A stretch of 64,000 nt of DNA, from the NCBI RefSeq assembly GCF_023094165.1, contig NZ_JALMDK010000009.1, positions 319,085-383,084 of the forward strand, written 5' to 3'. The translations under genes were made by a program, and so were the position numbers. Below are positions 1 through 7,823 of the stretch, in pieces; positions within the stretch are counted from its first letter, which is position 1, and every line of letters starts with the position of its first letter. This stretch comes from Crossiella sp. S99.2 (GTDB taxonomy: Bacteria; Actinomycetota; Actinomycetes; Mycobacteriales; Pseudonocardiaceae). The notes under the pieces were generated by a model that did not search any database, had not been told where the DNA came from, and saw nothing but the letters and a program-made list of their open reading frames with translations.

Positions 1-1774
1 GCGTGCCGATCCCCATAACCGCCCGATCGATCGATTGGACGATTGATCCCGGCTCGATCAATCCCATATCCGCGAGCGGGGACTCGGCGAGTCGTTTTCG
101 CAGTCCGGCGGCCTCGGCTCGTACGCCCCGGTAGTCCTCGCCCAGGTAGTTGCCCTTGGAACCGCGATCCAGCGCGGCCGAGGGCACCACGTCGCGCATT
201 GCTGCGCGGATCAAGGGCTTGAACACCGTTCCGGTCGCGCGCCGGTACGCGGGCAACGCGGTGCAGGCGCGGATGACGTCATTGTCCAGGAACGGCGCCT
301 GGGGCCACACCTCGTACGGACGGGCCATTTCGCTCAGCTGCTGTTGGACTGCCCCGGACCGCCGCAGGTCGTGCCGCGCGGTGAAGTCGGCGACTCCACC
401 GTTCTGCACGACCTGCACCGCGTGGTCCGCGTGATCATGCACGAACTCCACCAGCGCGCGGCGCGCGCCGGTGGTGAGCCATGAGGACTCCAGACCTGGC
501 GGAGGCCACCAGGAGATCGCGTCCACCCAGCTCGGGTGGTGGGCATCCGAGCGGCCCAGCCGGCGGGCGTACCCGCGTAGTGCTCGGTGCATCGGCGTCC
601 TCGACAACCGGATCGCCCGGGACAACACCCGAGCCGGGGATTCGTTCCGCAGCCGGGCCCACGCGCCCGAATCCGCGAGCAACTGGCGCAGCCGTCCCGC
701 GCTGGCGAGATCGCCCAGATAGGAGGGTGGCGCGACCACCAGCGCATCGGCCCCCTCCCCGCCGAGGTGCACCCTCCCGCCGGTGGCCGCCACCGCCCGT
801 AGGCGGAGGTGGTTTCGTTCGTGCGTGGCCGCCGCGAAGTCAGGCAGTCCGGTGGGGGGCGGCGCGCCGAGATTCCGGTACGGCAGGCTCGCGCTCGTTC
901 CCGGCACGATTTCCAGGCGGATCGTCGAGTTCAGGCCCGCGTTGCGCACCGCGTGGCAGAGGTCGTCAGCAGGCGCGTCGGGATAGTGGTAGACGAAAGC
1001 GGTCAACGGGGCCGACAAGTGCCGGGCCGCGAGAAAGGCGATCGAGGTGGAGTCCAGTCCGCCACTGAAGTCGGTGCTCACCTGTTCGATCGCGGTCCGG
1101 CTCGAGACGGCGATCTCCAGCGACTCGCGTAACGCCACCGCTCCCGCACGCGGTGCGAGCCGCCGATCCGGCGAGAGATCCGCATAGGTCCAGCGCGAGA
1201 CCGCTCCGGCGGCCGTCACCTGGAGCGCTTCGCCCGCCTCCAGCCGGTGCAGCCCATGAACCGGTGTCGCGCCATGCGTGAGCATCGGCACCGCACCGCA
1301 GAAGATCTCCGCGCTGGTGACGAGCGGATCGGCCTTGAGTTTGACGCCCGAAGCCACCGCGGTGGGCAACGGGCTCGTGCCGAAGACCAGCCGCTCGCCT
1401 GGGTGGTAGTACAACGGGTACTGGCCGGCGAGATCGACGAACGCGACGAGTTTCTCCGCGGTGAGCACGATCGCGAGGAAGCTGCCCGGCCACCGGGTGA
1501 GGAGTTCCAACCGATCCCTCCGCACGGCTGTGTCCAGGTCGGCGCGTAGCCGGGCGTCGTCAGCGGTGCAGTGCCCGATGAGCAGCAAGCGCGCCTCGGG
1601 GCAGGTGAGTGCGAGGAACTCACGGGGGCGCCAGCTACCCCAGGTGACCGCGGCGGACAGACCTGGCCAGACCGGTGTCGCGCCGATCGGGGCTGTCCCG
1701 GTGACGCTGCCCGGTGCCGCGGGGAAAGAGCCCAGAACGCACGGTGCGTGGCCGCCCATGGACATGGATGCCAT
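1..1774 (-). CDS. Lasso peptide macrolactam synthetase (asparagine synthetase-like cyclase), 3' end outside the window
   Basis: The reading frame from ATG 1774 stays open to the window edge, giving about 591 visible residues. Lasso cyclases adenylate the ring Asp/Glu side chain of the precursor and join it to the amino group of core residue 1. The protein has an asparagine-synthetase layout. The N-terminal half begins MASMSMGG and lacks the Cys2 of true glutamine-hydrolysing enzymes. The PP-loop SGGLDSTS lies near residue 235, followed by LGGEGADAL and late Lys/Arg motifs FKPLIRAAM and RGSKGNY. In-frame ATGs at 1774, 1765 and 1759 are all possible starts; 1774 is 7 bases after the precursor stop. 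Codon 215 (1132-1130) is the rare Leu codon TTA. Protease, RRE and transporter genes are expected to the left, outside the window. The family is clear; the exact start is not. Confidence 0.88.
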   Translation of the reverse strand, partial: MASMSMGGHAPCVLGSFPAAPGSVTGTAPIGATPVWPGLSAAVTWGSWRPREFLALTCPEARLLLIGHCTADDARLRADLDTAVRRDRLELLTRWPGSFLAIVLTAEKLVAFVDLAGQYPLYYHPGERLVFGTSPLPTAVASGVKLKADPLVTSAEIFCGAVPMLTHGATPVHGLHRLEAGEALQVTAAGAVSRWTYADLSPDRRLAPRAGAVALRESLEIAVSSRTAIEQVSTDFSGGLDSTSIAFLAARHLSAPLTAFVYHYPDAPADDLCHAVRNAGLNSTIRLEIVPGTSASLPYRNLGAPPPTGLPDFAAATHERNHLRLRAVAATGGRVHLGGEGADALVVAPPSYLGDLASAGRLRQLLADSGAWARLRNESPARVLSRAIRLSRTPMHRALRGYARRLGRSDAHHPSWVDAISWWPPPGLESSWLTTGARRALVEFVHDHADHAVQVVQNGGVADFTARHDLRRSGAVQQQLSEMARPYEVWPQAPFLDNDVIRACTALPAYRRATGTVFKPLIRAAMRDVVPSAALDRGSKGNYLGEDYRGVRAEAAGLRKRLAESPLADMGLIEPGSIVQSIDRAVMGIGT

Positions 1775-1781
1775 GAATCTG

Positions 1782-1973
1782 TTACCAGTAGTATTGCGAG
1801 TTTGCGTCCGCGTTTCCGCTGGACGAACTGCCCAGCGTTATGTGCCGGACATGGCCGAGATCGATCACCAGTGGCAGTTCGCTGTGTTGCTCGGTTTCGT
1901 TCGTCGCAGTGTTCGCTGTTGGCCGATCCGGTGTTGTGTCCTGTCTCGCGCGAGCTTGCCGGAAGAATCTCAT
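1782..1973 (-). CDS. Lasso peptide precursor (63 aa)
   Basis: ATG 1973 has GAAGG on its strand 7 bases upstream. The in-frame ATG at 1979 would be only 1 base from that site, so 1973 is preferred. The leader is hydrophilic and ends LPLVIDLGHVRHITL, resembling the leader region bound by the lasso RRE protein (PxL..LG), though the usual Tyr is missing. Thr46 sits at position -2 of the predicted core, the near-invariant lasso processing signal. The core would be GSSSSGNADANSQYYW (residues 48-63): Gly1 and Asp9 are correctly spaced for a nine-residue ring, leaving a seven-residue tail ending Tyr-Tyr-Trp, whose bulky side chains could lock the thread. It lies immediately before the cyclase gene on the same strand. 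Identification rests on this context plus the motif; the product itself is inferred. Confidence 0.85.
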   Translation of the reverse strand: MRFFRQARARQDTTPDRPTANTATNETEQHSELPLVIDLGHVRHITLGSSSSGNADANSQYYW

Positions 1974-1979
1974 GATCAT

Positions 1980-2166
1980 ACCTTCGATCGGAGCGTGCTG
2001 GAATTCGCTGGCGGCACCATGTGAGCAGATTTGCCTGGTTGTTGGCAAGTCCGGCCGGCGGGTGGCCCCGATCGAGTGGCGAGCTTTTCGGCAGATCTAC
2101 GATGCAATTGATGAGACCGATTTTTCGGTATGAACGGTCATGGTCGAATCCGGTCCACCGGAACGT
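1980..2166 (-). promoter_or_regulatory. Upstream region of the lasso operon with inverted repeats
   Basis: This stretch is visibly AT-richer than the rest of the window and must hold the promoter of the precursor gene unless transcription reads through from the ROK gene. It contains TTGCC-8-GGCAA at 2031-2048, a small hairpin ACCGA-TTTT-TCGGT at 2116-2129, and an inverted pair TGAACG (2131-2136) / CGTTCA (2164-2169). On the minus strand TTGCCA could serve as a weak -35. No convincing -10 was identified, so the promoter position is open. Confidence 0.35.
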
Positions 2167-3366
2167 TCATTTTGACGATCTGGACTGGAGTCCGAGTATG
2201 AGCGCGCCCTGAGCCTCGGCGAACGGGCTCAACGCGCTGGTGCGCAGCTCGAAATCACCGTCCTGGTGCACCGTGCCCGTGAGGGCGTACCGCGTCAGTT
2301 CCTGGCGGCAGGTGTCCAGCACCAGGTGTCCCGCCTCCGCGAGTTCGCCGCCGAGGATGATGTGCCGCGGGTTGATGAGGTTGCACAGCTGGGCCAGCGC
2401 GAAGCCGAGCACCCGGCCGGCGTCGTTGAGGATGCGGCCGCACACGGCGTCACCGTTCTGCGCGTTGTGCACGAGTGCGCTCAGGGTGGACGGGATGTCC
2501 CGCGAGCTGCCCCGCTGAGCCTGCTTGGCCTTAGCCACGAGCGATTCGGCGCCCACGATGGTGTCCAGACAACCGCGTCCGCCGCACAGGCACATCTCGC
2601 CATCGGGCTCGATGGTCAGGTGTCCGAGTTCGCCGGCCATGCCGCGCTGCCCGCGCAGGAGGATCGAGCCGATCATGATGCCCACGCCGACGCCGGTGGA
2701 CGCCTTCACGTAGGCGACATGCTCGATAGCCTCGTCGGAGCCGTATGTCTGCTCGGCCAGCGCGCCGAGATTCGCGTCGTTGTCCATGGCCACGGGCACC
2801 CCGAGCTTCGCGCTGAGTTCCTGCGCTGGCCGGTCCTCCGCCCGCCACGGCGCGAGCACGGGAGGGGTGAACGTGCCGGTCAGCGGATCGACCATCCGAG
2901 GTACGGCCAAGCCGGTGGTCACCACGTCCGTCATCTTCTGGCCGGTCTCCTCGACCGCGTCCTGGATGAGGTTCAGCACATCGGGCAGCAGCAGGCGCAG
3001 ACCCCGGTTCATGCCGGGCGTCTCCCTGCGCTGGACCACCTGGTCGAACGAACTGGTCACCGGCCTGGCCACCACCGAGATGTGGTTGAACCCCAGATCC
3101 ACCCCGACCACGACACCGCGTAGCTGCCGCAGCTGGACTTTTCCGCCACGCGACTTGCCTGAACTTCCACTCCCTTTTTCGGTCTCCACCAGGCCCTTGT
3201 TGGTCAACTCCTTTATCGCCGCGGAAACAGAAGCCGCCGACAAGTCGGTTCGCCGGGCGAGGTCTGCCTGCCGGTCAGGCTTGACCATGATTTCGATGAT
3301 CATCTTTTTGAGTTTCGAATCACTGCCTTGAGAGGGGAGATCAAGTATTGCGCGTGCGTCGCCCAT
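2167..3366 (-). CDS. ROK family transcriptional regulator
   Basis: A 399-residue protein starting at ATG 3366, chosen because GGAGAGG lies 8 bases upstream; a GTG at 3456 would add 30 residues without a ribosome site. The N-terminal 75 residues form a winged helix (RRTDLSAASVSAAIKEL, then a wing ending VETEKG). The rest is a ROK sugar-kinase-like fold beginning VGVDLG, with DNDANLGA, STGVGVGI and the zinc and ROK signature GELGHLTIEPDG plus CLCGGRGCLDT. Family members bind DNA and respond to sugars such as N-acetylglucosamine or xylose; the ligand cannot be read here. It is upstream of and co-directional with the lasso precursor, so it may regulate that operon or be transcribed with it. It may equally be an unrelated sugar regulator. 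Confidence 0.9.
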   Translation of the reverse strand: MGDARAILDLPSQGSDSKLKKMIIEIMVKPDRQADLARRTDLSAASVSAAIKELTNKGLVETEKGSGSSGKSRGGKVQLRQLRGVVVGVDLGFNHISVVARPVTSSFDQVVQRRETPGMNRGLRLLLPDVLNLIQDAVEETGQKMTDVVTTGLAVPRMVDPLTGTFTPPVLAPWRAEDRPAQELSAKLGVPVAMDNDANLGALAEQTYGSDEAIEHVAYVKASTGVGVGIMIGSILLRGQRGMAGELGHLTIEPDGEMCLCGGRGCLDTIVGAESLVAKAKQAQRGSSRDIPSTLSALVHNAQNGDAVCGRILNDAGRVLGFALAQLCNLINPRHIILGGELAEAGHLVLDTCRQELTRYALTGTVHQDGDFELRTSALSPFAEAQGALILGLQSRSSK

Positions 3367-3658
3367 GGCGCCGACCTCTCCGCAAAATTGCGGTTCCTGA
3401 AATTGATCTCGATGCCCGAAGGCTAGCATCGAATCGTTCAATCTGAAGAGCGTCACCGTTCAGATGTCTGCCTGATGCGGGATCGACGTCTGGTGGCTAA
3501 CGGAAGGCGGTCCTAGGGAGATCGGTTGAATTCTACCCGGATGGCCGAATCCGGAGAGAGGAGATTGCCGATCGGCCGGGGTTCGGCTGAGGCGACCTCC
3601 GGTCCCGGACCGGCCGGTCCGGTCCGCGCGCGAAGCCCGGCGTCGTAGGCTGGAGGGC
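3367..3658. other. Divergent intergenic region, ROK gene / map
   Basis: This 292-base region separates the divergent ROK regulator and map and should carry promoters for both. It contains a perfect 14-base palindrome GGACCGGCCGGTCC at 3607-3620, shortly before map. The half near the ROK gene is AT-rich. No small gene or RNA was recognised. Confidence 0.4.
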
Positions 3659-4516
3659 ATGCCCGTCCGTGCCCCACTGAAGCCCGGCCAGCTCTCGCCG
3701 CGGCGTCCCGTGCCCGCTCACATCGATCGTCCCGAGTACGTGGACAAGCCGGCGCCCCAGCGCAACACCGATCCGTGGGTGCAGCCGCCGGAGATCATCG
3801 AGGCCATGCGGGTGGCCGGGCGGCTCGCGGCGCAGGCACTGGCCGAGGCGGGCAAGGTGTGCGTGCCGGGCGCGACCACCGACGAGGTCGACGCGGTGGT
3901 GCACGAGTTCCTCTGCGACAACGGGGCCTACCCGTCCACGCTGGGCTACCGGAACTACCCGAAGTCCTGCTGCACCTCGCTCAACGAGGTCATCTGCCAC
4001 GGCATCCCGGACACCACGGTGATCGAGGACGGGGACATCGTCAACGTCGACGTCACCGCGTTCATCGGCGGCGTGCACGGCGACACCAACGGCACCTTCC
4101 TGGCAGGCAACGTCGCCGAAGAGGCCCAGTTGCTGGTCGAGCGGACCAGGGAGGCCACCCACCGGGCGATCAAGGCGGTCAAGCCGGGCCGCCAGATCAA
4201 CGTGATCGGCCGGGTCATCGAGGCCTACGCCAACCGGTTCGGCTACGGCGTGGTGCGCGACTTCACCGGGCACGGCATCGGCCGCTCCTTCCACAGCGGC
4301 CTGGTCGTGCTGCACTACGACGAGCCCAGCATGGACACCGTGCTGGAGCCGGGCATGACCTTCACCATCGAGCCGATGATCACCCTGGGCACCATCGACT
4401 ACGACATGTGGGCCGACGGCTGGACGGTGACCACCAAGGACAAGAAGTTCACCGCGCAGTTCGAGCACACCGTGCTGGTCACCACCGACGGTGTCGAGAT
4501 CCTGACCCTGCCTTGA
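3659..4516 (+). CDS. map: Methionine aminopeptidase, type I
   Basis: A 285-residue cytosolic metalloenzyme that removes the initiator methionine from nascent proteins. After a 40-residue N-terminal extension (as in mycobacterial MapB, which is of the same length) the catalytic pita-bread fold begins. The metal and substrate residues are visible: ICHGIPD, NVDVTAFIGGVHGDTNGTF (two Asp ligands), GHGIGRSFHSG (His) and FTIEPMI plus EHTVLVT (Glu ligands). The gene is divergent from the ROK regulator. Its stop codon overlaps the TTG start of cobQ by 4 bases, so the two are translationally coupled. The pairing of map with cobQ looks positional rather than functional. Confidence 0.97.
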   Translation: MPVRAPLKPGQLSPRRPVPAHIDRPEYVDKPAPQRNTDPWVQPPEIIEAMRVAGRLAAQALAEAGKVCVPGATTDEVDAVVHEFLCDNGAYPSTLGYRNYPKSCCTSLNEVICHGIPDTTVIEDGDIVNVDVTAFIGGVHGDTNGTFLAGNVAEEAQLLVERTREATHRAIKAVKPGRQINVIGRVIEAYANRFGYGVVRDFTGHGIGRSFHSGLVVLHYDEPSMDTVLEPGMTFTIEPMITLGTIDYDMWADGWTVTTKDKKFTAQFEHTVLVTTDGVEILTLP

Positions 4517-6051
4517 CCGGCGGTGGCCTGCTGATCGCGGGCACCACCTCCGACGCGGGCAAGAGCGTGCTCGTCGCCGGGCTGTGCCGCTGGCTGGCCC
4601 GGCGCGGGGTGCGGGTGGCGCCGTTCAAGGCGCAGAACATGTCCAACAACTCGGTGGTCACCGCCGACGGCGGCGAGATCGGCCGGGCCCAGGCGGTGCA
4701 GGCCGCCGCGGCCGGGCTGGCGCCCTCGGTGCGGTTCAACCCGGTGCTGCTCAAACCGGGCAGCGACCGCAGTTCGCAGGTGGTGTTGCTGGGCAAGGTG
4801 ATCGGCGAGGTCACCGCGCTGTCCTACCGCGAGCGCAAGACACACCTGGCCGCCACCGTGCTGGCCACCCTGGACGGCCTGCGCGCCGAGTACGAGGCGG
4901 TGATCTGCGAGGGCGCCGGGTCGCCGACCGAGATCAACCTGCGCGCCAACGACATCGCCAACATGGGCCTGGCCCGTGCGGCGAACCTGCCGGTGCTGGT
5001 GGTCGGCGACATCGACCGCGGCGGCGTCTTCGCGCACCTGTTCGGCACCCTGGCCCTGCTCGACCCGGCGGACCAGGCCCTGGTCAGCGGCTTCGTCATC
5101 AACAAGTTCCGCGGCGACCCCGCCCTGCTGGACCCGGGTCTGCGCCAGCTCACCGCGCTCACCGGCCGCCCGGTGCACGGTGTGCTGCCCTGGCGGGAGG
5201 AGCTGTGGCTGGACGCCGAGGACTCGCTCTCCTACGCCGCCGACGGGGTGGTCGGCCGTCCGGCCGCGCCGGTCGGCGAGCAGTGGCTGCGCGTCGCCGT
5301 GCCGCGCCTGCCCCGGATCTCCAACGCCACCGACGTCGAGGCGCTGGCCGGTGAACCCGGTGTCTCGGTCCGCTTCGTCACCGAGCCCTCCCGCCTGGCC
5401 GACGCCGACCTGGTCGTCCTGCCCGGCTCCAAGTCCACCGTCGCCGACCTGGACTGGCTGCGCCGCACCGGCCTGGCCGCGGCCATCACCCGGCACGCGG
5501 CCGCCGGCCTGCCGGTCACCGGCATCTGCGGCGGCTACCAGATGCTGGCCGCCACCTTGCACGATCCGGTCGAGTCCAGGGCGGGCACCGTCGACGGCCT
5601 CGGCCTGCTCGACCTGGACATCGAGTTCCACCCGGACAAAACCCTGGCCAACCCGGCCGGCGCCGCGCTCGGGCACCCGGTGCGCGGCTACGAGATCCAC
5701 CACGGCCGCCCGGCCCGCCGCGCCGAGCACCTCGCCCCGCTGATCACCCTGCCCGACGGCACGGGGGAGGGCGCGCTGCACGGACCGATCGCGGGCACGC
5801 ACTGGCACGGCCTGTTCGAGAACGACGGGTTCCGCCGCGACTTCCTGACCTGGGCCGCGACCAGGGCAGGCCGCACCGGCTTCACCCCGGCCCCGGACAC
5901 CGATTTCGCCGCCGCCCGCGCCGCCCAGCTGGACCTGCTGGGCGACCTGGTCGCCGACCACCTGGACACCGACGCGGTGCAACGCCTGCTGGAATCCGGC
6001 GCACCGCGAGGACTCCCGGCCATCCCACCCGGCGCACCGCCCAGTTGCTGA
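4513..6051 (+). CDS. cobQ: Cobyric acid synthase
   Basis: This enzyme amidates the b, d, e and g carboxylates of adenosylcobyrinic acid a,c-diamide using glutamine and ATP, forming cobyric acid. The start is TTG 4513 inside the map stop; it places the P-loop GTTSDAGKS at residue 7, as in other CobQ proteins, and gives 512 residues. The dethiobiotin-synthetase-like half has PFKAQNMSNNS and GAGSPTEINL. The C-terminal class I glutamine amidotransferase half has ICGGYQM (nucleophile Cys) and a late GTHWHGLFE His. It sits about 38 kb from the other cobalamin genes of this window and no riboswitch was seen at map, so it may not share their B12 control. Confidence 0.96.
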   Translation: MTGGGLLIAGTTSDAGKSVLVAGLCRWLARRGVRVAPFKAQNMSNNSVVTADGGEIGRAQAVQAAAAGLAPSVRFNPVLLKPGSDRSSQVVLLGKVIGEVTALSYRERKTHLAATVLATLDGLRAEYEAVICEGAGSPTEINLRANDIANMGLARAANLPVLVVGDIDRGGVFAHLFGTLALLDPADQALVSGFVINKFRGDPALLDPGLRQLTALTGRPVHGVLPWREELWLDAEDSLSYAADGVVGRPAAPVGEQWLRVAVPRLPRISNATDVEALAGEPGVSVRFVTEPSRLADADLVVLPGSKSTVADLDWLRRTGLAAAITRHAAAGLPVTGICGGYQMLAATLHDPVESRAGTVDGLGLLDLDIEFHPDKTLANPAGAALGHPVRGYEIHHGRPARRAEHLAPLITLPDGTGEGALHGPIAGTHWHGLFENDGFRRDFLTWAATRAGRTGFTPAPDTDFAAARAAQLDLLGDLVADHLDTDAVQRLLESGAPRGLPAIPPGAPPSC

Positions 6052-6193
6052 CCCGAAGGCGCGAGCGAGCGCCCCGGCTTCGCCCGCCGGGGGCGTAGAG
6101 TGCGGGTACCGGAGGCAGGCCGAATTCAGCGCTCTCGCTGAGCAAACCTCGGGCGTACGCCGAACCCGGCGCCTGAGCGCTGCCGGAGATGGG

Positions 6194-6673
6194 ATGACCG
6201 ACATGACGTCGGGATCCACGCAACGCCAGGACTTCCAGCCCCCCGCCGCCGGCGCCGTCCAGCACGAGCCACGAGTCCAGGTGAAGCCGGTGGACGCGAG
6301 TCCCGGTTTCCTCGACGGCGGCTGGTGGCCCAACAGCATGGACCTCGGCCGGGCCCTGCCCGCACTGCTGTCCGCGCTGCGGGAACGGCTCGGACCGGTC
6401 AGCCGGGTCACCTACCACCTGGAGCACTGGCTGCCCGCGCCCCGGCGGCTCACCGTCGGCGGCCGGGTGGTGCGGCTGGAGGGCTATCGCTCGCCCGATC
6501 CGCGCACCATCACGGTGACCGGCCAGTCCGGGCAACGGCTTGTGCTGCTGGTGGTGCCGCCGGAGACGACCGAGTCCGAGGCCCGCCGCGTGCTGGACCT
6601 GACGGCCGGGGCGGACAACCGGGACAGCGCCGCGAGCCTGCTCGGGGTGATCAGCCCGGCGGAGCAGGACTGA
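6194..6673 (+). CDS. DUF5994 family protein
   Basis: A 159-residue soluble protein without signal peptide or membrane segment. The conserved part starts near residue 38 with LDGGWWPNSMDLGRALPAL, continues through RVTYHLEHW and ends with a hydrophobic strand LVLLVVPP. This pattern is typical of actinobacterial DUF5994 proteins, which have no established function. An in-frame ATG three codons downstream is an equally possible start. It follows cobQ by 142 bases in the same direction and converges on the hydrolase gene. Confidence 0.8.
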   Translation: MTDMTSGSTQRQDFQPPAAGAVQHEPRVQVKPVDASPGFLDGGWWPNSMDLGRALPALLSALRERLGPVSRVTYHLEHWLPAPRRLTVGGRVVRLEGYRSPDPRTITVTGQSGQRLVLLVVPPETTESEARRVLDLTAGADNRDSAASLLGVISPAEQD

Positions 6674-6700
6674 CCACCGCCGCGCGGGGACGGCCCGGGG

Positions 6701-7498
6701 TCAGCCCAGTCGCTCGTGCAGGAACGCCACCACCTGGTCTCTGGCCGCCATCGCGGCGTTGCCTTCCCGCACTTCCCTGGTCAGCACCGAATGCGCGTTC
6801 GACTTGAACCCGTCCGCGTTGCCCGGCCGCGAGTCCAGTTCCACCACCCGGAACGCCTCGCCCAGCCGGTCGGTCAACGTCCGGAACCGCTCGCCCGGGA
6901 CCAGCCGGTCCGCGCTGAACCGCAACCCCATCAGGCACAGCCCGGACTCCACCGTGCGCGCCGCGATCCGGGACAGTTCCGCCTCCGACATGCCCGGATC
7001 CGCCTTGCGCCGGGCCCCCAGCGGCAGCGGCAGTGACGGCTGACTGCCCACCGGGGCCAGCACCACCTCATCCACCGCCGCGGCCAGCGCGAAACCGCCG
7101 GTGAAGCACATGCCGATCACGCCGACGCCGGGTCCTGGGGTGCGCTCGTTCAGGTCCCGCGCGACCGCGCGCAGGTAGTCGCTGAACGGCCGTTTCGCGT
7201 TGGTGGCGAAGGCCCGGAACTCCGCGGACACACACGCCTTGGCCGCCACCGGCAGCCCGGTGCGGGTGCTCTCCGGCGCGCCCGGCGTGCCGAAGGCGGA
7301 CACGATCAGCACGGTGAACCCGTTGTCCACCAGGTGATCGGCGAAGCCCAGCACCGAGGGCGTCATGCCGGGGATCTCCGGCAGCACCACCACACCGGGG
7401 CCGCTGCCCTTCTCGAAGCAGTCATAGGTGGAACCGGCCGCGGTGAACGGCGCGCGCCGCCACCCGGTCAGGTCCGTCTCGGGCGCCCCGGCGGTCAT
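6701..7498 (-). CDS. Dienelactone hydrolase family protein
   Basis: A 265-residue alpha/beta hydrolase. ATG 7498 has GAGGAG 5 bases upstream, so the longer frame to 7591 is discarded. The nucleophile elbow is GMCFTGG near residue 130, with Cys as in carboxymethylenebutenolidase. VVVLPEIPGMTPSV near residue 40 is the usual oxyanion strand, and a late HSVL supplies a candidate His. Dienelactone hydrolases open enol-lactones from chlorocatechol degradation, but most bacterial paralogues have unknown substrates. No catabolic genes lie alongside, so the substrate is left open. Confidence 0.88.
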   Translation of the reverse strand: MTAGAPETDLTGWRRAPFTAAGSTYDCFEKGSGPGVVVLPEIPGMTPSVLGFADHLVDNGFTVLIVSAFGTPGAPESTRTGLPVAAKACVSAEFRAFATNAKRPFSDYLRAVARDLNERTPGPGVGVIGMCFTGGFALAAAVDEVVLAPVGSQPSLPLPLGARRKADPGMSEAELSRIAARTVESGLCLMGLRFSADRLVPGERFRTLTDRLGEAFRVVELDSRPGNADGFKSNAHSVLTREVREGNAAMAARDQVVAFLHERLG

Positions 7499-7823
7499 GG
7501 CAACTCCTCGGTGTGGTCGGACCCGGCTTGGCCGCAGTCTGGCCAGCTTGATCACGGTTGTACACCAGCGGCGGGGCGGCCGTTCGCGCACACCGCGGGC
7601 ACCCCCGCTGCTCCATTCGGCGGTTTGCTGTCACGTTCCAGAACCAAGCCCCGCCGAGCCGTTGACGCGGCCGTAGCCCGTCTGTAACTCTTGCCTCCCG
7701 CCGCGCAAAAATCTGACATTGCACCGGTAATTCCGTACAGAGTCCCGTGAATTCCTGCGCAACGCCGCGCATGACCTCCTCCCTGGCTGCCCTGCCGTGG
7801 GGATGAGAAACAAGAGGACCGCA
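7499..7823. other. Divergent intergenic region, hydrolase / GH87 glucanase
   Basis: About 325 bases between the divergent hydrolase and glucanase genes. No second open frame with coding character and no recognisable RNA was found. TTGATCACGGTTGTACA around 7549-7565 could hold promoter elements. Just before the glucanase, AAGAGG precedes ATG 7824 and decides its start. Confidence 0.35.

Noticed and set aside
3775..4512. Upstream extension of the cobQ frame inside map
   Set aside because: Overlaps map completely and shows no conserved sequence; CobQ homology begins at the TTG 4513.
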